From contig NZ_JOKH01000004.1 of the NCBI RefSeq assembly GCF_000722635.1, forward strand, positions 370,285 to 434,284: DNA of 64,000 nt. The letters run 5' to 3'. A program made the position numbers and the translations under genes. Below the pieces are notes generated by a model, which did not search any database, was not told the origin of the DNA, and saw only the letters and a program-made list of their open reading frames with translations. Positions 1 to 7,977 of the stretch are shown here, piece by piece. The DNA comes from Endozoicomonas numazuensis. GTDB taxonomy: Bacteria > Pseudomonadota > Gammaproteobacteria > Pseudomonadales > Endozoicomonadaceae. The stretch's first letter is position 1. The number at the start of each line of letters is the position of its first letter.

Positions 1-1329
1 CCGTTCTTCACCATTTCTGGCTCCGACTTTGTTGAAATGTTTGTGGGCGTGGGTGCTTCCCGTGTCCGTGATATGTTTGAACAGGCCAAGAAGCAAGCAC
101 CTTGCATTATCTTCATTGATGAGATTGATGCGGTAGGTCGTCACCGTGGTGCTGGTATGGGTGGTGGTCACGATGAGCGTGAGCAGACACTTAACCAGTT
201 GCTGGTGGAAATGGACGGTTTTGAAGCAAACGACGGTATTATCGTTATTGCTGCAACCAACCGTCCGGATGTTTTGGATCCTGCGCTGCTGCGTCCTGGC
301 CGTTTTGACCGTCAGGTAGTGGTAGGGTTGCCAGACATTCGTGGTCGTGAGCAGATCCTGAAAGTACACATGCGCAAGGTGCCGATTGCTGACGACGTGG
401 AGCCAGCTGTTATTGCCCGTGGTACTCCAGGCTTTTCCGGTGCGGATCTTTCCAACCTGGTGAACGAAGCTGCGTTGTTCTCTGCCCGTGCTAATAGACG
501 CATGGTAGGCATGCACGAATTTGATCTCGCCAAAGATAAAATCATGATGGGTGCTGAGCGCAAGTCCATGGTGATGAGCGAGAAAGAGAAGCGTAACACT
601 GCTTATCACGAAGCGGGTCACGCCATTGTTGGTCGTCTGGTACCTGACCATGATCCGGTATACAAGGTCAGTATCATTCCACGTGGTCGTGCGTTGGGTG
701 TAACCATGTTCCTGCCTGAGGAAGATCGTTACAGTCAGAGTAAGGAGGCCCTGTTAAGTCAGATCTGTTCACTCTTCGGTGGTCGTATTGCTGAAGAAAT
801 GACGCTGGGCAAGGCGGGCGTAACCACGGGTGCTTCCAACGATATCCAGCGTGCGACCCAGATTGCCAGAAACATGGTGACCAAATGGGGTCTGTCAGAA
901 AAGCTTGGACCGCTTCAGTATGATGATGAAGACGGGGAAGTTTTCCTGGGTAAGAACTATGGCAGTGGTGGCGGAAAGATGAATGTTTCCGGTGAAACTG
1001 CAAGACTGATTGATGAAGAAGTTCGTAGCTTTATAGATGAGTGTTACTCCACTGCAGAACGTCTTCTAGAGGAAAATCGCAGTAAGCTGGATATGATGGC
1101 TGATGCTCTGATGCAGTATGAAACCATAGATGCTGATCAGATTGATGACATCATGGAAGGTAAAAAGCCGCGTCCGCCTAAAGAATCTTCTGATTCTTCT
1201 TCAAATGGCGATGGCGATGCAGGTATTAAGGCTGAAGAGGCTCCTGAAGAGTCTGAATCATCCGGTGATACCGACGGCGATAATGATGAGAAGAAAGGAC
1301 CTATTGGTGGGCCAGCTGGCGAACACTGA
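1..1329 (+). CDS. ftsH: ATP-dependent zinc metalloprotease FtsH (5' end cut by window)
   Basis: Membrane-anchored AAA+ protease that degrades misfolded membrane proteins and some cytosolic regulators. The reading frame is open from base 1, so the membrane segments and Walker A motif lie upstream of the window. Visible are the Walker B (IIFIDEID), the second region of homology with the arginine finger ([10 protein letters not shown]), and the zinc-protease site HEAGH at about residue 203 of the visible part. The C-terminal tail is acidic and Ser/Glu/Asp-rich, as in many gammaproteobacterial FtsH. A strong terminator follows directly. In relatives ftsH is followed by folP and glmM; here a retron-like cassette is inserted between ftsH and folP. 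Confidence 0.98.
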   Translation, partial: PFFTISGSDFVEMFVGVGASRVRDMFEQAKKQAPCIIFIDEIDAVGRHRGAGMGGGHDEREQTLNQLLVEMDGFEANDGIIVIAATNRPDVLDPALLRPGRFDRQVVVGLPDIRGREQILKVHMRKVPIADDVEPAVIARGTPGFSGADLSNLVNEAALFSARANRRMVGMHEFDLAKDKIMMGAERKSMVMSEKEKRNTAYHEAGHAIVGRLVPDHDPVYKVSIIPRGRALGVTMFLPEEDRYSQSKEALLSQICSLFGGRIAEEMTLGKAGVTTGASNDIQRATQIARNMVTKWGLSEKLGPLQYDDEDGEVFLGKNYGSGGGKMNVSGETARLIDEEVRSFIDECYSTAERLLEENRSKLDMMADALMQYETIDADQIDDIMEGKKPRPPKESSDSSSNGDGDAGIKAEEAPEESESSGDTDGDNDEKKGPIGGPAGEH

Positions 1330-1345
1330 TTCTTTCTGATCAAAG

Positions 1346-1377
1346 AAAAAGGCAGGATGAGAATCCTGCCTTTTTTT
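1346..1377 (+). terminator. Rho-independent terminator of ftsH
   Basis: An 8-bp perfect stem GGCAGGAT / ATCCTGCC with a 4-nt loop is followed by seven T and preceded by five A. It lies about 20 bases after the ftsH stop codon and separates ftsH from the retron-like cassette. Confidence 0.9.
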
Positions 1378-1477
1378 ATATATCAATAGAAAAGAGATTA
1401 TGTGCCTCTGGCTGGTTTATGCTGAGTTTGTTGTCTCTTGGCTGAAAAGTAACAAGAAGGCTTGAAATTCCTGTAGA

Positions 1478-1507
1478 TTGACCTAAAACGAGCATTGAAG
1501 CTATACT
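1478..1507 (+). promoter_or_regulatory. Sigma70-type promoter of the retron-like cassette
   Basis: A TTGACC -35 box (1478-1483) and a TATACT -10 box (1502-1507) are separated by 18 bases. Transcription would start near 1514-1516, immediately before a hairpin-rich non-coding stretch and about 370 bases before the reverse transcriptase. This is where a retron RNA promoter is expected. The boxes are seen directly; activity is inferred. Confidence 0.65.
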
Positions 1508-1514
1508 TGTTTTT

Positions 1515-1810
1515 ACCAGTGACTAGGAGTAGCTCCAGTCGTAAAGCTGGTCCCTAGTGGCCTACATGTCATTTCTTCTACGACCCTCTTCAGAGGGTCA
1601 GTGGTTGAAAACTCTTTTACTAGCTTTTGGTTTTTTGGTTTTCTTATCTACCCTTATTATGTGCAGTCAAGCACTAGTGCCTATATATACTCCGTTCATC
1701 CAGGGTTTATCGAAGGATGCTGGTCGAACACTTCAGCAGGCTCATTGCGAACGGTCTGGGGTATGGCGCCTCAAGTATCATTGTCCTCTTTTGAAATAGG
1801 TCACTTTGTA
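1515..1810 (+). ncRNA. Candidate retron msr-msd RNA (boundaries approximate)
   Basis: This non-coding region lies between the promoter and the reverse transcriptase, where retron RNAs are normally encoded. Near the 5' end is a nested stem: ACTAGG (1522-1527) with CCTAGT (1553-1558), and inside it CCAG (1535-1538) with CTGG (1547-1550). A TAGC, the context of the branching guanosine in known retrons, sits in the internal loop at 1530-1533. A second hairpin is perfect: GACCCTC-TTCA-GAGGGTC (1582-1599). A possible a1/a2 pairing is AGTGACT (1518-1524) with GGTCACT (1799-1805), with one G-U pair. The region also contains the self-complementary GCACTAGTGC (1670-1679) and a copy of the 63-bp dispersed element (1692-1754). 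The msd template stem is not resolved, so the 3' end is a guess. Confidence 0.42.
1692..1754 (+). repeat. 63-bp dispersed imperfect palindrome, copy 1
   Basis: It starts CCGTTCATCC and ends GCGAACGG. The outer 6 bp are perfectly inverted (CCGTTC/GAACGG), and GAAG/CTTC pairs further in. It is the same length as, and closely similar to, the reverse complement of the copy at 32303-32365. It lies between the ftsH terminator and the reverse transcriptase, inside the presumed retron RNA region. Confidence 0.8.
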
Positions 1811-1887
1811 TATATATCAATGTTGATATGTTGTAGCTTATTGGGAGCGAGGTAGTATGTATTCTGTACATATTGTTGGGAGGTTGT

Positions 1888-2841
1888 GTGAGTAAAAGAA
1901 CACTAGAACAGGCATTTAATGCGGTGTTTCACGAGAAAGAATCTTTCAATGACTTTTGTGCAATGAATCATAGTCAAGAGGTGCTGTCTTTTTCAGCGAA
2001 CTCTCGAGATCTTTTCCATCCGTCGCCTAAGCTCAAAAAGTACCTCAGATTCATCGATAAAGTTATCTTGAGATATCTTGAGAGAGATGATGTTGTTGTC
2101 CATTCATATATCAAAGGTAAAAGTGCTCTTACGGCGGTCGAGGCTCATGCTGGGAGTTCGCATTTTTTTATGACGGATATTAAGGCTTTCTTCTCAAATA
2201 TTACTGATGTTGATGTCAGAGAAATATTAACTAGAAATGAAGGTAATGTGCCCATATCAGATATAAAAGAGCATATATCTCTATTGGTGGAAATGATGAC
2301 ATGGCAGGGATCTCTACCAGTGGGGTTTCCTACCTCGCCGCAACTAAGTAATGCTTTCTTGTTAAGATTTGATCAAAAGTTGCACCGTTATTGTGAAGGC
2401 AGAGGTTATACCTATACTCGCTACTCTGATGATATTGTTATCTCAGCAAAGTCGTTCGATGGCTTTGAACACTTATCTGAAACTATCCAGCTTCTATTAA
2501 ATACTGCTGTGTCACCGTTGTTAAGGTTGAGTGATGATAAAACACGTTACACGCATACAGGGAATAAAGTAAAAATTTTAGGGCTTGTTGTGACTCAGGG
2601 CGGGAAAGTTACAATAGATTCTAAGTATAAAAGGCAGCTAGAAACATTGTTGCACTTTTATGTGACCGATAGAGAGCGGTTTGGCCGAGTTGTAGATGAA
2701 ACATTGGCGGGGAAAGAGCATTCTTTATTCGGTTTATTGCACTATGCCCGATCCATTGATCCGAGTTATCTTGAAAAATTACAAAGAAAATATGGTGCTT
2801 ATGCCTTACGTTCTCTAATGGAGGATAAGTGGCATGGCTGA
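1888..2841 (+). CDS. Retron-type reverse transcriptase
   Basis: RNA-directed DNA polymerase, 317 residues, the usual size of a retron RT. Family motifs in order: a region-X-like AVEAH at residues 83-87, the first catalytic Asp in TDIKAFFSNI (D97), the retron-typical LPVGFPTSPQLSN (143-155), the YSDD catalytic box (179-182) and KILGLVV as the region-Y equivalent. In classical retrons these last two marker motifs are NAxxH and VTG, so both are altered here. The GTG at 1888 is preferred because GGGAGG lies just before it; a TTG at 1873 is possible. The stop overlaps the next ATG by 8 bases, so RT and ATPase are probably translationally coupled. Expected role: make msDNA from the upstream RNA and form a tripartite toxin-antitoxin-like defence complex. 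RT identity is near certain; retron rather than another RT class is likely. Confidence 0.88.
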   Translation: MSKRTLEQAFNAVFHEKESFNDFCAMNHSQEVLSFSANSRDLFHPSPKLKKYLRFIDKVILRYLERDDVVVHSYIKGKSALTAVEAHAGSSHFFMTDIKAFFSNITDVDVREILTRNEGNVPISDIKEHISLLVEMMTWQGSLPVGFPTSPQLSNAFLLRFDQKLHRYCEGRGYTYTRYSDDIVISAKSFDGFEHLSETIQLLLNTAVSPLLRLSDDKTRYTHTGNKVKILGLVVTQGGKVTIDSKYKRQLETLLHFYVTDRERFGRVVDETLAGKEHSLFGLLHYARSIDPSYLEKLQRKYGAYALRSLMEDKWHG

Positions 2842-4189
2842 TGTTGTTGTAATTCGAAAGATTAAAGGTGTATCAGAATTACGAGTTGTTTTTGAGTTTC
2901 CTGACTCGAATATGATTGTTGTTACTGGAAAGAATGGTGTAGGGAAAACAACTCTGGTTAAAGCATTTCATGCGATTGTAAACCCAAAGGTTTTTGAAAG
3001 TTCTACCGTTCATAAAACAGTAGGTGAAGGCAGTGAGATTTATTTTGAGCTAGATGGCTTTTCGCCCTTCTCGTATACCTATCATAGTAGGCTAGGTGCG
3101 ATTGATACTAAAGATGAGTTACCTGGTGAAGGAGCGGTTTTAGCTGAATTGCCTATTCCAAGCGGGCAAAGATTTCAGCACTTTTCAGATATTGCAGCTC
3201 AGAACTCGGAAATATCTGCTCGCAATGCTGCACAAGATTATGAGAGGGCTGATGAGTTAATCGCATTTCTTCATGAGGTTTATGGCGGGAATAAGTTTGA
3301 TGACCTGAAAATGGTTCATATAGGAAAAGAGAATTATTATTTTATTCCTAAGAGTGATGCTACTTATATACGAGAAGATCACTTAAGCTCTGGAGAGTAT
3401 TTCCTGATCCAGATATTCCGGCTCGTAACATCAAAGGCGAAACTAATTATTGTCGATGAGTTGGATGTGGCTTTAGATGCAGCTGCGCAGGTGAAGTTAT
3501 TCAATGCTTTAAAGCCTTTACTACGACAATATGGCTCGCGCTTGATTGTTGTTTCCCATTCGTTAGCCTTTATGAATACTGTCGATGATGGAGGGTTGTA
3601 CTACCTTGAAGATCACCATGATCAAGTGAGTCTGGAACAGCGTTCATTTGGGTATGTCAAAGCCGATCTGTACGGTTTTAAAGGGTTTGAGCGTTATATC
3701 TTAACGGAAGATCCTGTATTAGAAGGTTTTATAGAGTTTGTTATCAGGCATTTCTCAATAATGCCCTATTATCAGCATAAAACGATTGGTGTGGGTGGTA
3801 TAAACCAGCTACGTATGATTGTTGATAAGAATGATTTGGATCAGTTGTTTTCAGATCCAGGGGGGGTTATGGCAATTGCCGATGGGGATACATACTCAGA
3901 TCTTTGTAGGGGATATGAAGGTCAGACAGGAATGTTTTGTTCTCCGGTTCAGGATCTGGAATTATATATCTTTCAAAATCGAGAAGTGTTACTGCCAGAT
4001 GTTGAGCGCCCCTCCTATCGAGAGTCAGATCAAGCTAAGAAAGCTTCAAAATCGTATTGGAAGTATTTGACAGTAGATAAAGGTATGAACGCAAATAAGC
4101 TATACGGTTTGATCGTCGAGCATAATGAAAGAGAAGCCAGGCAATTGGCTGACGAAATTAAGCGGTTCCTGAGTTTGGAGGATGTTTAG
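2834..4189 (+). CDS. ABC-type ATPase with C-terminal TOPRIM-like domain (OLD-like, probable retron effector)
   Basis: A 451-residue protein. The ATPase half has Walker A GKNGVGKTT (32-40), an ABC-signature-like LSSGE (184-188), Walker B LIIVDE (D208, E209) and an H-loop His (H242). The second half looks like TOPRIM: an acidic Glu in ILTED (E292) and a DGD (D350, D352) after hydrophobic strands, followed by a conserved-looking QDLELYIF segment. ATPase-TOPRIM (OLD-family) nucleases are known effectors of some retrons, such as Eco8, and of Gabija-like systems. It starts 8 bases inside the RT gene, so the two form one operon. The inferred role is the toxic effector, restrained by the RT-msDNA complex. 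The TOPRIM call rests on short motifs only; a DUF4435-like domain is an alternative. Confidence 0.8.
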   Translation: MADVVVIRKIKGVSELRVVFEFPDSNMIVVTGKNGVGKTTLVKAFHAIVNPKVFESSTVHKTVGEGSEIYFELDGFSPFSYTYHSRLGAIDTKDELPGEGAVLAELPIPSGQRFQHFSDIAAQNSEISARNAAQDYERADELIAFLHEVYGGNKFDDLKMVHIGKENYYFIPKSDATYIREDHLSSGEYFLIQIFRLVTSKAKLIIVDELDVALDAAAQVKLFNALKPLLRQYGSRLIVVSHSLAFMNTVDDGGLYYLEDHHDQVSLEQRSFGYVKADLYGFKGFERYILTEDPVLEGFIEFVIRHFSIMPYYQHKTIGVGGINQLRMIVDKNDLDQLFSDPGGVMAIADGDTYSDLCRGYEGQTGMFCSPVQDLELYIFQNREVLLPDVERPSYRESDQAKKASKSYWKYLTVDKGMNANKLYGLIVEHNEREARQLADEIKRFLSLEDV

Positions 4190-4247
4190 GGTTTTGAAAA
4201 AGAAAACATTAGCCCTATTTGGTATTCGTAGTTTGGGTATATGAAAA

Positions 4248-5090
4248 ATGAAGAAATTGAAGTGTGCCGGGAAAACGCTGACCTTTGATCGCACTCTCGT
4301 TATGGGGATTCTTAATGTTACCCCTGACTCTTTCTTTGAAGGCAGTCGTTATCAGAGTCTGGATCGGGTGCTGAAGGTAGCCGAGCAGATGGTAGCTGAT
4401 GGTGTCGATATTCTGGATGTAGGGGGTGAGTCTACTCGTCCGGGGGCGAGCGGTGCTGTTACGTGTGAACAGGAGCTTGAAAGAGTTGTTCCTGTTGTTG
4501 AGGCGCTCAATAAAAATTTTGATCAGGTGATTTCGCTGGATACAAGCTCTGCGCTTGTTATTGCAGAGGGGGCCGGGGCTGGAGCGGGTATGATTAATGA
4601 TGTGCGTGCTCTCAAGCGAAAGGGCGCTTTAGAGGCGGCTGCGGCAACGGATCTTCCTGTTGTTTTGATGCATTCTTTAGTTGATCAGCCAGAGCCTGGC
4701 TTCGAACCTCATTATGATGATGTTGCGGGTGAGGTGAATGACTATTTGCTTGAGCGCGTTCATGCTTGTGAGGCAGCAGGTATTGATAGGGAAAGACTGG
4801 TGTTAGATCCGGGCTTTGGGGGCGGGATGTTTGGCAAAAAACCGACTTATGATTTGCAGTTGCTCAAGCATCTTGACCGTATTGTGGCGCAGGGTTTCCC
4901 TGTGTTGGCAGGTATGTCCAGAAAGTCATTTATAGCAGCTGTGCTCGATAAGCCTGCTGAAGAACGTCTAAATGCCAGTCTGGCTGTTGCTGTTATGGCA
5001 GCGCAGGCGGGTGCTCAAATTATTCGGGTGCATGATGTGGCTGAAACCGTCGATGCGGTTCGAATGGTGGACGCTGTTCGCAGAGCTTGA
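4248..5090 (+). CDS. folP: Dihydropteroate synthase
   Basis: Condenses p-aminobenzoate with 6-hydroxymethyl-7,8-dihydropterin diphosphate in folate synthesis; the sulfonamide target. At 280 residues it has the family's usual length. The TIM-barrel signatures are present: MGILNVTPDSF near residue 20, DVGGESTRPGA around residue 60, a DPGFGG motif (about 183-188) and GMSRKSF near residue 220. In relatives it follows ftsH directly; here the retron-like cassette lies in between, only 58 bases upstream. Without a separate promoter visible in that gap, folP may be read from the cassette's promoter. glmM follows after a 327-base gap. Confidence 0.97.
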   Translation: MKKLKCAGKTLTFDRTLVMGILNVTPDSFFEGSRYQSLDRVLKVAEQMVADGVDILDVGGESTRPGASGAVTCEQELERVVPVVEALNKNFDQVISLDTSSALVIAEGAGAGAGMINDVRALKRKGALEAAAATDLPVVLMHSLVDQPEPGFEPHYDDVAGEVNDYLLERVHACEAAGIDRERLVLDPGFGGGMFGKKPTYDLQLLKHLDRIVAQGFPVLAGMSRKSFIAAVLDKPAEERLNASLAVAVMAAQAGAQIIRVHDVAETVDAVRMVDAVRRA

Positions 5091-5110
5091 AGCTGATTTG
5101 TTCTCGGGTG

Positions 5111-5171
5111 CCGTTCACCCTGAGTTTGTCGAAGGAGGGGGAGTTGAGCTTCGGCAGCTCAGCCAGATCGG
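5111..5171 (+). repeat. Dispersed imperfect palindrome, copy 2 (61 bp)
   Basis: The left arm CCGTTCACCCTGAGTTTGTC and right arm CTTCGGCAGCTCAGCCAGAT flank a G-rich centre, as in the copy at 39610-39672 but with two bases lost and more mismatches. It lies 20 bases after folP. The rest of the folP-glmM gap (5172-5417) is AT-rich, with no gene or clear terminator seen. Confidence 0.7.
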
Positions 5172-5417
5172 GTTTTGAGGGGAGCAAAGAAGTTGATTCC
5201 TTTCTTTGTCATTTGTAAGACAATCATTTCTATTAAGTCTTTATGACAGTCATGTAATAATTTATGGCATATCTTCAGTATTTTTTCTGTTCTGCCGCTC
5301 TATTGTGAGTAGGTTGAACATCATCTGTCTTCACCTGTCGCTCCTTTTTGTCTTTTGGTTTGAGAGTGCTGTCTGACTGCTGATTCAGGCATCAGGTTAA
5401 TGAATAAGGGTTAGTTT

Positions 5418-6755
5418 ATGAGTCGCAAATTTTTCGGCACCGATGGTATTCGTGGCAAGGTGGGTGAGTTTCCGATTACACCGGATTTCGTGCTCAAGCT
5501 GGGCTGGGCTGCCGGAAAAGTTCTGGCGGCAGAAGGTGAAGGTAAGGTAGTCATTGGCAAGGATACCCGTATCTCTGGCTATATGTTTGAGTCTGCTCTT
5601 GAGGCGGGCTTGTCAGCCGCAGGAATAGATGTATGCCTCACTGGTCCTATGCCAACACCTGCCATTGCTTATCTGACTCGCACTTTTAATGGTCAGGCCG
5701 GTATTGTTATCAGTGCGTCTCATAACCCTTTTTACGACAACGGTATTAAGTTCTTTGCAGGTAATGGTACCAAGTTGTCGGACGATGTTGAGGCTAAAAT
5801 CGAAGCTCTGATGGAAGGTGAGATTGAAGTCGTTAACTCCGATGAGTTGGGCAAGGTGACTCGATTGGATGATGCTTCCGGTCGTTATATTGAATACTGC
5901 AAAGCCAGTACGGCTCATCATCTCGATTTGCGTGGCATGAGTATTGTGATTGATGCTGGTCACGGTGCTACCTATCAGGTGGGTCCTGCTGTTTTCAGAG
6001 AGCTGGGCGCTGATGTTCACTCCATTGGAATCACGCCGGATGGTCTGAATATCAATGAAGGTTGTGGTTCTACCCAGCCTGATAAGCTGGCTGAGATCGT
6101 CAAAGATCGTGGTGCGGATCTGGGCATTGCCTTCGATGGTGATGGCGATCGCGTCATCATGGTGGACGACAAGGGTGAAATTGTTGATGGCGATGAGTTG
6201 CTGTTTGTTATCGCGTTGGATCGTCGTCAGCATAGTGAGTTGAAGGGGGGGGTTGTCGGTACTCTGATGACTAATCTGGGGATGGAGAAAGCTCTGGAAG
6301 CTCAAGATATCCCTTTTGCTCGTGCCAAGGTCGGTGATCGTTATGTGAACGAGTTGCTGCTGAAGAATGACTGGCAGATTGGTGGTGAGTCATCGGGGCA
6401 CATTATTTGCAGGGATGTCTCTACCACAGGGGATGGTATTGTTTCAGCACTGCAAGTGCTTAAAGCTATGGTTCGCTCAGGTAAAAAGCTGTCTGAGCTT
6501 CGTGGTGGGATGAGTAAGTATCCTCAGACCATGATCAATGTCCGGGTTAAAGAGAAAAAAGATACTGATAATGTGCCGGGTATTGTTGCAGCGGTTCAGC
6601 AGTCTGAAGCAGAGCTGGCTGGGCGAGGTCGTGTATTGCTGAGAGCTTCGGGTACTGAACCTGTGATTCGTGTCATGGTAGAGGGTGAGAATGCCGAAGA
6701 AGTGCGTGCTCATACTGAGAGGCTGGCAAAGGTAGTTGAGCAGGAAATGTCCTGA
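5418..6755 (+). CDS. glmM: Phosphoglucosamine mutase
   Basis: Interconverts glucosamine-6-phosphate and glucosamine-1-phosphate, feeding UDP-GlcNAc for peptidoglycan and lipopolysaccharide. At 445 residues it matches E. coli GlmM. Motifs seen: N-terminal FGTDGIRG, the phosphoserine loop SASHNP with active Ser101, the metal-binding DGDGDR near residue 240, and the C-terminal phosphate-binding RASGTEP. It is normally part of the folP-glmM unit. A weak inverted repeat without a T tract follows at about 6768-6800. Confidence 0.98.
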   Translation: MSRKFFGTDGIRGKVGEFPITPDFVLKLGWAAGKVLAAEGEGKVVIGKDTRISGYMFESALEAGLSAAGIDVCLTGPMPTPAIAYLTRTFNGQAGIVISASHNPFYDNGIKFFAGNGTKLSDDVEAKIEALMEGEIEVVNSDELGKVTRLDDASGRYIEYCKASTAHHLDLRGMSIVIDAGHGATYQVGPAVFRELGADVHSIGITPDGLNINEGCGSTQPDKLAEIVKDRGADLGIAFDGDGDRVIMVDDKGEIVDGDELLFVIALDRRQHSELKGGVVGTLMTNLGMEKALEAQDIPFARAKVGDRYVNELLLKNDWQIGGESSGHIICRDVSTTGDGIVSALQVLKAMVRSGKKLSELRGGMSKYPQTMINVRVKEKKDTDNVPGIVAAVQQSEAELAGRGRVLLRASGTEPVIRVMVEGENAEEVRAHTERLAKVVEQEMS

Positions 6756-6903
6756 TTATCACTTCTATAGACTGGCTGGATGATTTCCAGTCAGTCTGTT
6801 CAGTACTGCAGACATTCATTATTGAGCTATGTCAGCTTGGAGTAATCTCTTGCTTCTCTAAATTGTTCCCCTTAGGTAGAATCCGAAACCGGCGTGTCAA
6901 ATT

Positions 6904-6919
6904 AGTGATATAAATCACG
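6904..6919 (+). promoter_or_regulatory. Possible CRP-type operator upstream of the TRAP transporter
   Basis: AGTGA-N6-TCACG matches the GTGA-N6-TCAC core of a CRP site and lies 124 bases upstream of the TAXI-TRAP binding-protein gene. Catabolite control of an uptake system is plausible. The call rests on one 16-bp match. Confidence 0.35.
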
Positions 6920-7042
6920 CTGAGGCCTGACAACTGTCGTTCGACAGAAACAGTCGTGAATACATGAATCGTTTTTATCACCTTGGGTGGTGGAATGTGT
7001 TTGCGATAAAAAATATAAAAAAACTTTTTTAGGGGAATCATT

Positions 7043-7960
7043 ATGCGTCTTGTCGCTGCATTCTTTGCGTTGATCCTGCCTGCGCTCTCCTTTGCACAGA
7101 ATTATTCCATTGGTACGGGTGGTCAGAGTGGTATTTATTATCCATTAGGAGGGGCTCTGGCAAAGGTTTGGTCCGATAAGGTTGAAGGGGTTAATGTTAA
7201 AGCAGAGGTTACAGCGGCCTCTGTTGAAAATACTATTAAAGTGGTTCGTGGCGATATGCTTGCTGGCATCGCGATGGGGAATGTTGTGCTGGATGCTTAT
7301 GAGGGGGCAGGTCAGTTTCCGGGTGAAATGCCGGTAAAGGTGCTTTTTGCACTGTATCCGAACCTGGTGCATGCCCTGACGCTTCAGAATTCAGGTATCA
7401 CTCAGCTTGCTGACCTAAAGGGTAAAAGGGTTTCTCTGGGGGCTCCGGGTTCGGGTACTGCTGTGACATCAGCTGCGCTCCTGAAAAGTATTGGAATTGA
7501 TCCCAAAAAAGACATTCGCGCTGTTTATTTAAATTACTCAGAAACAACCAATGCTCTCGCAAATGGTCAGGTTGATGCCGGCTTTATTGTGGGTGGTCAG
7601 GGAGTGGGTGCTGTGACTCAGGTGGCTCTTACGCACAAAGTTCGTGTTCTGCCTGTCTCAGAAAAGGATCGTTCGAAGTTTATTGCTGAGAATCCAGCCT
7701 ATAGCAGCTACACAATTCCGGGGGATGTCTATAACGGCGTAGGTCAGGTTGATACGTTGAGTATTTGGAATGTTCTGGTTGTGCGTGCAGATATGTCTGA
7801 CGATATGGCGTTTAATTTGACCAAAGCTGCATTTGAAAACATGGGTGATGTTCGTAAGGTGGTTAAAGTCGTTGAAGCAACGACCAAGGCTAATGCCAGT
7901 CGTCTGTCGGGTGTGCCGTTGCATCCGGGTGCTGAAAAATACCTGAACTCAATTAACTGA
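7043..7960 (+). CDS. TAXI-family TRAP transporter solute-binding protein
   Basis: Periplasmic substrate-binding subunit of a TRAP transporter, 305 residues, with a cleavable signal peptide (hydrophobic residues 4-17 ending ALSFA-Q). The mature start has the TAXI-type glycine pattern IGTGGQSGIYYPLGGALAKV, and LKGKRVSLGAPGSGT near residue 130 is also typical. AGGGGA lies 6 bases before the ATG. The permease gene follows after 17 bases. The substrate cannot be read from sequence; characterised TAXI proteins bind C4/C5 dicarboxylates or amino acids such as glutamate. The pair sits between glmM and tpiA, which are close neighbours in many relatives, so it is probably a later insertion. Confidence 0.93.
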   Translation: MRLVAAFFALILPALSFAQNYSIGTGGQSGIYYPLGGALAKVWSDKVEGVNVKAEVTAASVENTIKVVRGDMLAGIAMGNVVLDAYEGAGQFPGEMPVKVLFALYPNLVHALTLQNSGITQLADLKGKRVSLGAPGSGTAVTSAALLKSIGIDPKKDIRAVYLNYSETTNALANGQVDAGFIVGGQGVGAVTQVALTHKVRVLPVSEKDRSKFIAENPAYSSYTIPGDVYNGVGQVDTLSIWNVLVVRADMSDDMAFNLTKAAFENMGDVRKVVKVVEATTKANASRLSGVPLHPGAEKYLNSIN

Positions 7961-7977
7961 GTTTGCGGGTGGCATGA

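Noticed and set aside
1557-1855. Two short open frames between ftsH and the RT
   Set aside because: They run through the dispersed palindrome and the RNA hairpins; the peptides are typical translations of that repeat.
5613-6305. 230-codon antisense open frame over glmM
   Set aside because: Entirely inside a conserved gene, with no recognisable domain.
6768-6800. Inverted repeat after glmM as a terminator
   Set aside because: The stem is imperfect and lacks a T tract.
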